The translations under genes and the position numbers were made by a program. Below, piece after piece: positions 8,519 to 16,952 of a stretch of 64,000 nt of DNA. The notes under the pieces were generated by a model. That model was not told the origin of the DNA and ran no database searches. It saw only the letters and a program-made list of their open reading frames with translations. Every line of letters begins with the position of its first letter. Position 1 is the first letter of the stretch. The DNA comes from JAIBJN01 sp963775395 (GTDB lineage: Bacteria > Actinomycetota > Thermoleophilia > Gaiellales > Gaiellaceae). Where the stretch lies: assembly GCA_963775395.1 (NCBI GenBank), contig CAVZIX010000004.1, positions 62,001 through 126,000 on the forward strand, written 5' to 3'.

Positions 8519-9334
8519 TCAAGCCTCTGACCTCCAGAGGAAGAAGGTGATCAGGTTCCCGTCGAGGTCGAGCGCGGCGAACTCGCGGCTGCCGAAGTTG
8601 GTGTCGTCGGGACCGCCGGCCGAGACGGGATGGAGGACGTCCTGGGCGGCGAGCTCGCCGAAGAGCTCGTCGACGTCGGACACGACGATGCGGCAGCTTG
8701 CGGTGCCGGCGATGAACGATTCGGCGCCCGAGCGCACCGGGCGCTCGCCGAGCTCGACGCCGCGCCAGCTTTCGTCGCCCGCTTCCCAGAGGTGAAGAAC
8801 GGCATCGCCCCGCGCCAGGACGGCGAAGCCTCCGTCGTGGTGGAGCGCCTCGAAGCCGAGGCGGTCGTGATAGAAGGCGACGGCGGCGGCCGCGTTCCGG
8901 ACGGGGAGCGCGGGGATGGTCTGGCTGAGCTTCACGTCTGCCCGAGGCACCGGCTCACGCGCATGAGGCTCGGGCTCCTCGAGGCCGGCTGCCTGGAGCG
9001 CGGTCGCACGATCCGGGTAATCCTGGATGTGGACGATCACGTCGCCCTGCACGGTGAGCACCTGGTGGAGCTCGTCGCCCTCGGGAGCGTCCTGCAGGTT
9101 CATCTCGACGACGATCCTCTCCGGGCTCTCGGCCACGATGCGCGGCAAAGCGCGGCGGCCCTGCTTCAGGTGCCACGCGAACCACGCGCGGACCTCGTCG
9201 CGGCTGCTGCAGGTCGGCGCTTCCTCGCCCGGCCCGGCGTAACCGGACCAGACGACCTTCGGGTCGAGCACCGAGATCATGCCCTCGAAGTCGTCGCGGC
9301 CGAAGGCCTCGCTCAGACGATCGGCGACGGTCAC
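8519..9334 (-). CDS. SnoaL-like/glyoxalase (VOC) two-domain fusion inside the menaquinone operon
   Basis: 271 residues. Residues 1-115 look like a SnoaL/NTF2-like cone fold (RLSEAFGRDDFEGMISVLDP; HQVLTVQGDVIVHIQDYPDR). Residues about 140-271 are a vicinal-oxygen-chelate domain of the bleomycin-resistance kind (ALPVRNAAAAVAFYHDRLGF; SREFAALDLDGNLITFF). The GTG start overlaps the mqnE stop by GTGA, so it is translationally coupled to a core menaquinone gene. Neither domain has a known role in the futalosine pathway. A quinone-precursor isomerase or binding protein, or a protective protein, are guesses only. The upstream continuation of this reading frame is antisense to mqnE and is not coding. 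Confidence 0.8.
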   Translation of the reverse strand: MTVADRLSEAFGRDDFEGMISVLDPKVVWSGYAGPGEEAPTCSSRDEVRAWFAWHLKQGRRALPRIVAESPERIVVEMNLQDAPEGDELHQVLTVQGDVIVHIQDYPDRATALQAAGLEEPEPHAREPVPRADVKLSQTIPALPVRNAAAAVAFYHDRLGFEALHHDGGFAVLARGDAVLHLWEAGDESWRGVELGERPVRSGAESFIAGTASCRIVVSDVDELFGELAAQDVLHPVSAGGPDDTNFGSREFAALDLDGNLITFFLWRSEA

Positions 9335-10437
9335 GCCCACCGCCTCAGCTCGTTGTAGAGCGTGTCTCGCTGAACGGGGATGCGCCCCGCCTCCTGGACG
9401 AAGCGGACGAGCTCGTCGATCTTCTGCTCGGTCTCGGTCGTCGCGCCCGCAGCGTGGAAGATCTCCTCGCGCACGACGGTGCCCTGGACGTCGTTCGCCC
9501 CGAAGTGGAGCGCGATAGCGGCGAGCGGCATGCCCATCATGATCCAGTAGGCCTTGACGTTCGGGACGTTGTCGAGGAGGAGCCTCGAGACCGCGATCAT
9601 CTTCAGGTCGTCCGAGCCGGCGGTGTGCGTCCAGCCGCGCCGCTCGAAGACGGTGTTCTCCGGGTGGAACGCCAGCGGGATGAAGGCGAGGAAGCCGCCG
9701 GTCTCGTCCTGCAGGTCGCGCAGGCGCAGCAGGTGGTCGACCCGCTCCTCGTACGTCTCCACGTGCCCGTACAGCATCGTGCAGTGCGTGGGGATCCCGA
9801 GGCCGTGCGCGGTTCGATGCGTGTGGAACCAGAAGTCCGGGTGCTCCTTGCCGGGTGCGATAAGCCGCCGGACGCGGTCGGCGAAGACTTCGGCGCCGCC
9901 GCCGGGCAGCGAGCCCAGGCCGGCCGCCTTGAGCTCGACCAGCACCTGCTCGTGCGAGAGGCCGGAGAGCGTCGTCATGTGGTGGATCTCGCTCGCCGTG
10001 TAGCACTTGAGGTGCACGTCGGGCATCGCCTCGTGCAGCGAGCGGATCGTGTCCACGTAGAAGTCGAAGCCGACGTGCGGGCTCTCGCCGTTGACCATGT
10101 GGATCTCGGTGAACCCGGTCAGTTCACGCTGGCGGAGCGCATCCTCGACGAGCTCCTCGGGCGTGGTCGTGTACGCGCCGGCCTGCTTCTGCGTGACCGC
10201 GAAGGCGCAGAACTTGCACTTCACGCGGCACACGTTCGTCTGGTTCAAGTACAGGTTCTGGACGAAGAAGACCTCGTCGGTGCCACCCCGTACGCGGCGC
10301 GCCGTGTCGGCGAGCTCGCCGAGCTGGAGGAGGTCGTCGGACTCCATCAGCGTGAGACCGTCCTCCAGGGAGAGGCGCTCGTTCGCCTCCACCTTCTCGC
10401 GGATCTCGTCCAGCGCGCGCTGTTCGGTGACGATCAT
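9331..10437 (-). CDS. mqnE: Aminofutalosine synthase (radical SAM), MqnE
   Basis: 368 residues. Radical-SAM motif CRVKCKFC (C70, C74, C77) preceded by LNQTNV, then EIHMVNGESPHVGFDFYVD, LKCYTASEIHHM, GLGSLPGGGAEVF and a C-terminal DVQGTVVREEIFHAAGA. MqnE adds 3-enolpyruvylbenzoate (the MqnA product) to SAM to make aminofutalosine. The ATG at 10437 overlaps the stop of the polyprenyl synthase gene (ATGA) and its own stop overlaps the SnoaL-glyoxalase start. The paralogue split from mqnC is clear from the KQAGAY and GESPHVG segments. Confidence 0.95.
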   Translation of the reverse strand: MIVTEQRALDEIREKVEANERLSLEDGLTLMESDDLLQLGELADTARRVRGGTDEVFFVQNLYLNQTNVCRVKCKFCAFAVTQKQAGAYTTTPEELVEDALRQRELTGFTEIHMVNGESPHVGFDFYVDTIRSLHEAMPDVHLKCYTASEIHHMTTLSGLSHEQVLVELKAAGLGSLPGGGAEVFADRVRRLIAPGKEHPDFWFHTHRTAHGLGIPTHCTMLYGHVETYEERVDHLLRLRDLQDETGGFLAFIPLAFHPENTVFERRGWTHTAGSDDLKMIAVSRLLLDNVPNVKAYWIMMGMPLAAIALHFGANDVQGTVVREEIFHAAGATTETEQKIDELVRFVQEAGRIPVQRDTLYNELRRWA

Positions 10438-11354
10438 CCGTCCCGGTCCACCACGAGGTGCGTGAGAGCCTCGAGGGAGGCGTGGTCGGGCTCGCCGTCG
10501 AGCGCAGCGCGGGCGCGGGCGGCGAACTCGAGGGCGAAGCCGCGCGCGGCCTCGATCGCGCCGGTCGCGGCGACGCGCTCGAGCGCCCCGTCGACGGTCT
10601 CGCCGGCGAGCGCGCGGCGGACGGCAGCGTCCTCGCGCGCGGCGAGGATCAGCGGCAGCGTCGGCGTCCCGTCGCGCAGGTCGACGCCGGGCGCCTTCCC
10701 GGTCGTGTCGAAGTCGCCGGTGCAGTCGAGGATGTCGTCGGCGATCTGGAAGGCGACGCCGAGCGCAAGACCGAAGGCGCCGAGCTCGGGCCTCCCGCCC
10801 CCGAGGACGCAGGCGGCCTCGAACAGCTTTCCCGTCTTGAGCGAGCAGCGCCGGATGTAGTCGTCGACGGTCGTGTCGGGCCGGTAGGCCTGGCGGCGCT
10901 GGAGCGCCTCGCCGCGGGCGAGGGCGAGCGTCGCGTCGGCGAGCACGGCCACGCCGACGGCATCGCCTGTGCCGGCGAGCTCGGCGAAGGCCCGCGCGAA
11001 GAGATAGTCGCCGGCGGCCTTTGCAGCCGGCTCGCCGTGCTCGGCCCAGACCGTCGGCCGGCCGCGCCGCAGGTCGGCGCCGTCGAGCAGGTCGTCGTGA
11101 ACGAGCGTCGCCATGTGGACGAGCTCGACCGCGGCGCCGCCGGCAACCGCTCGCTCGCCCCCGCGCTCGGCAGCCGGCGTGCAGAGGAAGACGAGGACCG
11201 GCCGCAGTCGCTTGCCTCCGGCCGAGAGCGTGTCGGCGCCGATTGCGCTCACGAGCCCGGGATGCGACGAGACGGAGCGCTCGAGCCGCTCCTCGAGCAG
11301 CTCGAGGTACGAATCGAGCCCGGGCGCCGCGCGGACGGTGGCGAGGGCGCTCAC
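10434..11354 (-). CDS. Trans-polyprenyl diphosphate synthase (menaquinone side chain)
   Basis: 306 residues. The first aspartate-rich motif is HDDLLDGADLRRGRPT (D87, D88, D91) and the second is ADDILDCTGDFDTTGK (D206, D207, D210), with GGKRLRP near residue 46 and KAAGDYLFARAF near 112. Small residues (A82, T83) at positions -5 and -4 before the first motif fit a long-chain product. The enzyme extends allylic diphosphates with IPP to give the menaquinone tail. The GTG start overlaps the menG stop (GTGA). Chain length cannot be read from sequence, so I give no symbol; heptaprenyl to nonaprenyl synthase is likely. Confidence 0.9.
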   Translation of the reverse strand: MSALATVRAAPGLDSYLELLEERLERSVSSHPGLVSAIGADTLSAGGKRLRPVLVFLCTPAAERGGERAVAGGAAVELVHMATLVHDDLLDGADLRRGRPTVWAEHGEPAAKAAGDYLFARAFAELAGTGDAVGVAVLADATLALARGEALQRRQAYRPDTTVDDYIRRCSLKTGKLFEAACVLGGGRPELGAFGLALGVAFQIADDILDCTGDFDTTGKAPGVDLRDGTPTLPLILAAREDAAVRRALAGETVDGALERVAATGAIEAARGFALEFAARARAALDGEPDHASLEALTHLVVDRDG

Positions 11355-12031
11355 GCAACCCTCTTTGCCGTGTGGAGCGCGACGATCCCGCCGCCGAGAA
11401 GCTTCCAGCCGACCTCGGCGAAGCCCGCTCGACGCATCGCGGCGCCGAGATCCTCCGGCCCCGGGAAGCGCCGCACGCTCGCCGGGAGGTAGCTGTACGC
11501 CCCGCCCCCGGGCAGGACGCGCCCGGCGAAGGGGACGAGCCCGTCGAACCAGAGCCGGAAGAAGGGCTGCAGCGCTCCGCGTGGACGCGTGATCTCGAGG
11601 CAGGCCAAACGCCCGCCGGGCTTCAGGACGCGCGCCAGCTCCCGCAGACCCGCGTCGAGGTCCGCGACGTTGCGGATCCCGAACCCCACCGTCGCTACGT
11701 CGAAGCTTCCGTCCTCGAACGGCAATGCGAGCATGTCGCCGCGAACCCACTCGACCGTCGAGGACTTGTCGCGCGCGCGCTCGAGCATCCGCTCGGAGAA
11801 GTCCAGCCCGGTGACCTTGCCCCCGGCTTCCTCGGCCGCCAGCGCCAGGTCACCGGTTCCGCAGCACGCGTCGAGCACCAGGTCGCCGGGACGGACGACG
11901 CGCGAGACGGCGAGTCGCCGCCAGCGGCGGTCGAGGCCCGCGGTCATGAGGCGGTTCATCGGGTCGTAGACCGGAGAGATCCGGTCGAACATCGCCTGGA
12001 CGGCGTCGGGAGCGAGCACGCCGGAGCTCAT
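11351..12031 (-). CDS. menG: Demethylmenaquinone methyltransferase, MenG/UbiE
   Basis: 226 residues. Starts with the UbiE-type segment MFDRISPVYDPMNRLMT, then SAM motif I VLDACCGTGDLALAAEEAGG near residue 52, FGIRNVADLDAGLRELARVL near 116 and YSYLPASVRRFP near 180, which is specific to the UbiE/MenG family. It methylates demethylmenaquinone to menaquinone, the last step of the pathway. The ATG overlaps the ubiX stop (ATGA) and its stop overlaps the polyprenyl synthase start, so it sits in the middle of a tightly coupled string. Confidence 0.93.
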   Translation of the reverse strand: MSSGVLAPDAVQAMFDRISPVYDPMNRLMTAGLDRRWRRLAVSRVVRPGDLVLDACCGTGDLALAAEEAGGKVTGLDFSERMLERARDKSSTVEWVRGDMLALPFEDGSFDVATVGFGIRNVADLDAGLRELARVLKPGGRLACLEITRPRGALQPFFRLWFDGLVPFAGRVLPGGGAYSYLPASVRRFPGPEDLGAAMRRAGFAEVGWKLLGGGIVALHTAKRVA

Positions 12032-12612
12032 TGGCCCCACCTGCTCACGAGCGTCTGGTCGATTCCCAGCTGATCGAGACATCGCGCTACGACGAAGTTG
12101 ACCAGATCGTCGATGGTCTGGGGCGCATGGTAGAAGCCCGGGGCCGCGAAAACGACCGTGGCTCCGGCGCGCCGGAGCCGCAGCAGGTTCTCCAGGTGGA
12201 TGGTCGAAAGCGGCGTCTCCCTGGGAACGAGGACGAGCTTGCGCTCCTCCTTGAGGGCGACGGAGGCCGCGCGGTGGACGAGATTCGCCATCGCTCCCGC
12301 GGCAATGCTCGCGGCGGTGGACATCGAGCACGGGCAGACGACGTAGCCGTCGACCCGCGCCGAGCCGCTCGCGTACGGCGTCGTGTAGTCCCGCAGGCCG
12401 ACGACCGTGACCCCGTCGAGCCCGTCCGTCAGCCGCGCCGTGACCTCGTCCCGCGAGAGCGAGATGTCCCCGTACAGCTCGGTACCGCAGACCTGCACGC
12501 CGGCGTCCGAGACACAGACACCGACCTCGGCGCCCGCCGCGGAGAGCGCCTGGAGGAGCCGTCGGGCATACGGAGCGCCCGACGCGCCCGTGATCCCCAG
12601 GAAGACGTTCAC
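12028..12612 (-). CDS. ubiX: Flavin prenyltransferase UbiX-like
   Basis: 194 residues starting VNVFLGITGASGAPYARRLL. Contains PCSMSTAASIAAGAMANLVHRAA near residue 92 and LVLVPRETPLSTIHLENLL near 125, both diagnostic for UbiX/Pad1. UbiX makes prenylated FMN for UbiD-type decarboxylases; a UbiD gene lies 3 kb upstream on the same strand. In futalosine organisms such a pair (MqnM/MqnL) is proposed to decarboxylate the prenylated naphthoate intermediate. The GTG start lies 13 bases after the qcrC stop with no strong ribosome site, so coupling is likely. Confidence 0.92.
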   Translation of the reverse strand: MNVFLGITGASGAPYARRLLQALSAAGAEVGVCVSDAGVQVCGTELYGDISLSRDEVTARLTDGLDGVTVVGLRDYTTPYASGSARVDGYVVCPCSMSTAASIAAGAMANLVHRAASVALKEERKLVLVPRETPLSTIHLENLLRLRRAGATVVFAAPGFYHAPQTIDDLVNFVVARCLDQLGIDQTLVSRWGQ

Positions 12613-12625
12613 CGGGCCGGGCGGC

Positions 12626-13441
12626 CTACTCGCCGCCGCCCTCGCCCTTCGACTCCGAGAGGAAGACCCCGAGGAGCCTGAGGACCTCGTCGCCCTGGCT
12701 CGCGTACTGCGGCATGACGGTGTTCCCGAACTCGGCCGGATTGGCAATGTAGGCGGCGAACTCCTCCGGCGTCCTCCCGGAGTTGCCGATCTCCGAGAGA
12801 TCCGGCGCACCCACGTTGCTGGAGCCCGCACCCAGGTACGTGTGGCAGGTCATGCAGCCGATCTCGGCGAAGAGCGTCGCCCCCTCGGCGCCCTCCTCGG
12901 AAAGCCCCTGCACCTCGGTCCACTCGGCGACGAGCTCGACGTTCTCGGAGGCGAGCGACTCCTCGGCCGTGGCGCCGCGGTAGGTGAGGATGCCCATGGA
13001 GGCGACGACGAGCAGCGCGCCGACGACCGCGACCGGCCGCCGCACGAGCCGTCGCTCGCGGCGCCGGTCGATGAACGGCAGCGCGAGGAGCAGGATGAGG
13101 GCGATCGTCGGGATCCCGACCGTGCCGAGGATCACCGAATCGGGCCACTTGAAGATCCGGAGCAGGTAGAAGAGGAAGTAGAAGTACCAGTCGGGTCGCG
13201 GCACGAACGAGGTCGTTCCCGGGTCGGCCTCCTCCGTGTACCGGGGCCCCAGGATGCCCGCGTCGCCCGCCTCCTCGCCCGAGGTGAAGTACCAGACGCA
13301 GGCGAGCCCGACGATGACGCACACCACGACGAGGCTCATGACCGTGTCGTGGAACATCGCGTACGGGTAGAAGGGCTTCCCGCGCTTCTCGACGTCCTCC
13401 TTGTAGCGCTTGAAGTACGCGCGCTCTTTTTCGTTGCTCAT
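12626..13441 (-). CDS. qcrC: Menaquinol-cytochrome c reductase subunit: cytochrome b C-terminal part fused to cytochrome c
   Basis: 271 residues from the ATG at 13441 (MSNEKERAYFKRYKED); an upstream in-frame ATG at 13489 would overlap the qcrB end and is rejected. The N-terminal two thirds contain three to four membrane helices with the Qo-site signature PDWYFYFLFYLLR, equivalent to subunit IV of cytochrome b6f. The C-terminal third is a class I cytochrome c with CMTCH and a distal NTVMPQY methionine. This fused b/c subunit is the Bacillus-type QcrC arrangement. It passes electrons from the Rieske centre to terminal oxidases. It follows qcrB by 4 bases. Confidence 0.92.
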   Translation of the reverse strand: MSNEKERAYFKRYKEDVEKRGKPFYPYAMFHDTVMSLVVVCVIVGLACVWYFTSGEEAGDAGILGPRYTEEADPGTTSFVPRPDWYFYFLFYLLRIFKWPDSVILGTVGIPTIALILLLALPFIDRRRERRLVRRPVAVVGALLVVASMGILTYRGATAEESLASENVELVAEWTEVQGLSEEGAEGATLFAEIGCMTCHTYLGAGSSNVGAPDLSEIGNSGRTPEEFAAYIANPAEFGNTVMPQYASQGDEVLRLLGVFLSESKGEGGGE

Positions 13442-13445
13442 CGCT

Positions 13446-14258
13446 TCACGCCTCGGGCCGCCCTCGAACCTCGGCGCCCGCGCCGTCACCGCGCGGCCGG
13501 GGCTCGACGAGCCCGCGCTTGCCGACCACGACCTCGTCGCGCTCCGTGCCGGCCGCGTCCTTCGACCACGGCGGCGAGGTGACGCCGAGGCGGATGACGA
13601 GGTAGAGGTGGAGCGTGATCAGGGCGATCAGGGCGCCGGGTATGAGCAGCATGTGCATGGAGTAGAAGATCGAGAGCGTATTGGTGCCTATTTCCTGACC
13701 TCCGCGCAGGAAGTCGGCGAGGAAGGGGCCGACAACCGGCGCCGTCGCGTTCAGGTTGATGCCGACGACGGTGGCCCAGTAGGCCGTCTGGTCCCACGGG
13801 AGGAGGTAGCCCGTGAAGCCCTCGAGCATCGCCAGCACGAGCAGCAGGACGCCGAGGAGCCAGTTGAGCTCGCGCGGATACTTGTAGGCCCCGAAGAGGA
13901 ACACGCGCCCCATGTGGAGGAAGAGCAGGATGATGAAGACGCTCGCGCCCCAGCGGTGCATCCCGCGTACGAGCCAGCCGAGCGTCAGGTCGTTCGTGAT
14001 CATCTGGATGGAGGCGTAGGCCTCATCCGGCGATGGCTTGTAGTACATCGCCAGGATCACGCCCGTGACGGCCTGGACGATGAAGGCCGTCAGCGTCGCG
14101 GAGCCGAGCGTGTGGAACCAGTTCGTGTCGTGCGGAACCTTGCGGAAGAGGAAGTACTTGGTGGCGCCGACGAGACCCGAGCGCTCCTCGAGCCAGTTGA
14201 GCGGCACCATGATGAGGTGCCCGACCTGCTGCCCTCGCGTGGACTTGGTGCGCGCCAT
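13446..14258 (-). CDS. qcrB: Menaquinol-cytochrome c reductase cytochrome b6-like subunit
   Basis: 270 residues, the four-helix N-terminal type of cytochrome b. The heme-ligand helices are visible as HRWGASVFIILLFLHMGRVF near residue 85 and YSMHMLLIPGALIALITLHL near 196, with the GYLLPWDQTAYWATVVG Qo-site loop between. It binds two b hemes and oxidises menaquinol. The charged tail after residue 235 is lineage-specific. The ATG shares one base with the stop of the Rieske gene (TAATG, 14256-14260), so qcrA and qcrB are translationally coupled. The missing C-terminal helices are carried by the downstream qcrC, as in Bacillus. Confidence 0.93.
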   Translation of the reverse strand: MARTKSTRGQQVGHLIMVPLNWLEERSGLVGATKYFLFRKVPHDTNWFHTLGSATLTAFIVQAVTGVILAMYYKPSPDEAYASIQMITNDLTLGWLVRGMHRWGASVFIILLFLHMGRVFLFGAYKYPRELNWLLGVLLLVLAMLEGFTGYLLPWDQTAYWATVVGINLNATAPVVGPFLADFLRGGQEIGTNTLSIFYSMHMLLIPGALIALITLHLYLVIRLGVTSPPWSKDAAGTERDEVVVGKRGLVEPRPRGDGAGAEVRGRPEA

Positions 14259-15199
14259 TACGGAGTGATCGGGTAGAGGTACTGCTCGAGCCCGTCGACG
14301 TGGACGCCCGGATCCGTGGTCCGGTAGCGCACGGCCACAGCGTCCGCGCCCTCGCCCTCGACCTCGGCGACGCTGTACGGCGTCCCCAGCCAGAGGCTGC
14401 CGTCGATGATCGAGTACTCGTAGCGGTCGAGCGCGCGCACGGGAGGCCCGGCGGTCCGGTTTCCCTCGATGTCGTAGGCACCGCCGTGGCAGGGGCAGCC
14501 GAAGCCGGACGGCTGGGTCGGGATGAGCGTGACCGGCGCTTTCGTCGTCTCGACCTGCTGCTCGTCGCCCGGGCGGCCCTGGGGCTGGGTCGGGCAGCCG
14601 AGATGCACGCAGCGGTTGGAGATGATCGTGTAGCTCGGAACCTGGTCCTTGAGCCCGTTGTAGCGGATGAAGGCGGTGCGCCTCGTGACGTCGCCCTTCT
14701 CCGGATCCCCGGTGAAGGTCGTGATGCGCCACTCGCCCTCTGGATAGTTGTCCATTGGCCCGAGGTCGACGTCCGGATACCCCTGGTCCACGAAGGCCGG
14801 CGCGACCGCGAAGCCGAGCACCGGGATCGTGACGATGCCGCCGATCACGGCTCCCAGGCCGAGAGTCGCACCCTCGAGGAACTTCGAGCGCGGGTACCGC
14901 TCGGGCTCGCCTTCCTCTCCCTCCTCGACAGTGAGCGGTGGCGGTGCGACGACCGGCTCCGGCTCCGGAGCAGCGCGCACGTCGCGCGTCACGTCACGAA
15001 TCCAGAGGAACCCGAAGATGACCGCCAGGACGATGCCAATCGCGGCCGCCCACATGCTCACGATCAGACCCACGAGGATGAGCGCGACGGCGGCCGCGAA
15101 AGCGAACGGCCAGATCGTGGGCGGCGGGAGGTGGGCGCCCGGATCCTCGTGCTCGCGTGGCTCGGAGGTCTCCTCCGGCCGCTCTAGCTCGTCCGCCAC
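14258..15199 (-). CDS. qcrA: Rieske iron-sulfur subunit of the menaquinol-cytochrome c reductase
   Basis: 313 residues. Two hydrophobic segments lie in the first 75 residues and a third near residue 107 (GAVIGGIVTIPVLGFAVAPA). The Rieske ligands are CVHLGCP near 192 and CPCHGGAYD near 230, giving the two Cys/two His set plus the disulfide cysteines. This is the long actinobacterial/Bacillus QcrA type with an extra N-terminal membrane region. It takes one electron from menaquinol and passes it to cytochrome c. A GGAGGAAGC ribosome site precedes the GTG start. It is the first gene of the qcrABC-ubiX-menG-mqn string. Confidence 0.93.
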   Translation of the reverse strand: MADELERPEETSEPREHEDPGAHLPPPTIWPFAFAAAVALILVGLIVSMWAAAIGIVLAVIFGFLWIRDVTRDVRAAPEPEPVVAPPPLTVEEGEEGEPERYPRSKFLEGATLGLGAVIGGIVTIPVLGFAVAPAFVDQGYPDVDLGPMDNYPEGEWRITTFTGDPEKGDVTRRTAFIRYNGLKDQVPSYTIISNRCVHLGCPTQPQGRPGDEQQVETTKAPVTLIPTQPSGFGCPCHGGAYDIEGNRTAGPPVRALDRYEYSIIDGSLWLGTPYSVAEVEGEGADAVAVRYRTTDPGVHVDGLEQYLYPITP

Positions 15200-15267
15200 C
15201 CAGCTTCCTCCGTCAGATCCTCGTTGTTACAAGCGTCGGGCATTCTTCCCCTGACCGTTCGATCCTG

Positions 15268-16758
15268 TCAACGACGTACCTTCTGCCTCAAGACCTGGGA
15301 AATGCGGCCGTTCCCGGAGGGCTCCCCGCCGATTCCGTACTCGTTCCACCGGCGGTCGACGGCGTCACGAACCTCCTGCGTCATCTCGATCCGCTCCGGC
15401 CACTCGCGCGCCCCCTCCTCCGGCCACTTGTGGGTCGCGTCGATCCCGAGCTTACCGCCGTAGCAGGGCAGCATGGCTGCGTGGTCCAGCTGGTCGAGCG
15501 GGCCCTCGGTGAGCTCTACGTCGCGCTTCGGGTCGACGTTGGCGCAGACGTGGAAGAAGACCTGCTCGTAGTCGTGCACGTCGACGTGCTCGTCGACGAC
15601 GACCACCGACTTGGAGAGGGAGAGCATCCCGAGGCCCCAGATCGCGTGCATGACCTTCCGCGCGTGGCCGGGAAACGCCTTGCGCACGGAGACGATGACG
15701 CAGTTGTGGAAGGCGCCCGCGACGGGAAGGTCGTAGTCGACGATCTCGGGAACCGTCATCCGGATCGCCGGCAGGAAGATCCGCTCGGTCGCCTTGCCGA
15801 GCCAGGCGTCCTCGGCCGGCGGCACGCCGACGACGATCGACGGGTAGATCGCGCCCTGCCGCATCGTCATCGCGGTCAGCCGAAAGATCGGAAAGGGCTC
15901 GGGCGGCGAGTAGTAGCCCGTGTGGTCGCCGAAGGGCCCCTCGGTACCCATGTCGCCGGCCTCGATCCGGCCCTCGAGGACGATCTCGGCATTCGCGGGA
16001 ACCTCGAGGTCGACCGTCTTGCACTTGACCAGCTCGACCGACTCCCCGCGCAGGAAGCCTGCCAGCATGAACTCGTCGATGTGCTTCGGGAGCGGCGCGC
16101 TGGCGGAGTACGCAGTCACCGGGTCGAGGCCGAGCGCGACGGCGACCGGGATCGAGCCCTCGGCGGCCAGCCAGTCGGCCCGCCCGTCCTTGTGCACCTG
16201 CCAGTGCATGTAGGTCGACTTCGCGTCGATCTTCTGCATCCGGTACATGCCGACGTTGCGGACGCCCGTGCGGGGGTCCTTCGTGATCACGGCCGGGAGC
16301 GTGATGAACGGCGCCGGGTCGCCGGGCCAGCAGTGCTGGATCGGCAGCGCGTCGAGGTCGGGCTCGAGCACGAGCTCCTGGCAGGCGCCGCGCGAAACGC
16401 TCTTCGGCATCGAGTCGGCCAGGCGCTTGAGCTTGCCGAGCCCCTTGACCTTCTCGACCAGCCCCTGCGGCGGCTGCATCTCGAGCACGTCCTCGAGCCT
16501 GCCCGCGACCGCGTCGAGGCTCTCCTCGCCGAAGGCCAGGCACGTGCGGCGCTCGGTGCCGAACTGGTTGATCAGGAGGGGGCGCTCGGAGCCCTTGACG
16601 TTCGTGAAGAGGAGCGCGGGGCCGCCGCTCTTGACCACGCGATCGGTGATCTCCGTGACCTCGAGGTACGGATCGACCTCGGCTTCGATCTCGACCAGCT
16701 CGCCCTCTCGGCGCAGCAGGTCGATCCAGGAGCGCAGATCAGCGGCAGGCACCGCCAT
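15268..16758 (-). CDS. ubiD: UbiD family prenyl-FMN-dependent decarboxylase
   Basis: 496 residues. UbiD landmarks are SRGACQELVLEPDLDALPIQ, GVRNVGMYRMQ (prenyl-FMN/Mn site), the catalytic block EGPFGDHTGYYSPPEPFPIF near residue 280, and FPGHARKVMHAIWGLGML. The family reversibly (de)carboxylates aromatic or unsaturated acids. With ubiX in the same gene run and the mqn genes downstream, the most likely job is decarboxylation of the 6-naphthoate intermediate (MqnL role), replacing the ubiquinone role of the name. It is separated from qcrA by 68 bases. A GTG two codons into the gene is an alternative start. Confidence 0.88.
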   Translation of the reverse strand: MAVPAADLRSWIDLLRREGELVEIEAEVDPYLEVTEITDRVVKSGGPALLFTNVKGSERPLLINQFGTERRTCLAFGEESLDAVAGRLEDVLEMQPPQGLVEKVKGLGKLKRLADSMPKSVSRGACQELVLEPDLDALPIQHCWPGDPAPFITLPAVITKDPRTGVRNVGMYRMQKIDAKSTYMHWQVHKDGRADWLAAEGSIPVAVALGLDPVTAYSASAPLPKHIDEFMLAGFLRGESVELVKCKTVDLEVPANAEIVLEGRIEAGDMGTEGPFGDHTGYYSPPEPFPIFRLTAMTMRQGAIYPSIVVGVPPAEDAWLGKATERIFLPAIRMTVPEIVDYDLPVAGAFHNCVIVSVRKAFPGHARKVMHAIWGLGMLSLSKSVVVVDEHVDVHDYEQVFFHVCANVDPKRDVELTEGPLDQLDHAAMLPCYGGKLGIDATHKWPEEGAREWPERIEMTQEVRDAVDRRWNEYGIGGEPSGNGRISQVLRQKVRR

Positions 16759-16772
16759 CGAGTTTATCCGGG

Positions 16773-16940
16773 CTAGTGCCCGCGACCGCGGCGGTGCGAC
16801 GCCCAGCGGCTGAGCTGGCCGAGCGCGATCACGCTGCAGAAGATGAGGCCGACGACCAGCATCGAGACGATGATGTCCCGGCCTTCCTCCGCGGTGGTCT
16901 TCTCCGCGGCGAGGACGAGGGCGTTGGCGAAGGCGCTCAT
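16773..16940 (-). CDS. Small single-pass membrane protein, 55 residues
   Basis: An ATG-started reading frame of 55 codons between the 182-residue gene and ubiD. It has one strong transmembrane helix (IIVSMLVVGLIFCSVIALG) followed by a basic tail ending HRRGRGH, so the C terminus should be cytoplasmic. GC-rich third positions look like coding DNA. It lies 14 bases before the ubiD start and a TAAAAT -10-like box (16950-16955) lies 9 bases upstream, so it could be the first gene of a short ubiD transcript. I know no family for it; a small respiratory or quinone-enzyme membrane anchor is a guess. Confidence 0.55.
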   Translation of the reverse strand: MSAFANALVLAAEKTTAEEGRDIIVSMLVVGLIFCSVIALGQLSRWASHRRGRGH

Positions 16941-16952
16941 CGCCGGCTGATT

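Noticed and set aside
13442..13489. Longer start of qcrC at ATG 13489
   Set aside because: It overlaps the end of qcrB and adds residues unlike the family; the ATG at 13441 fits QcrC.
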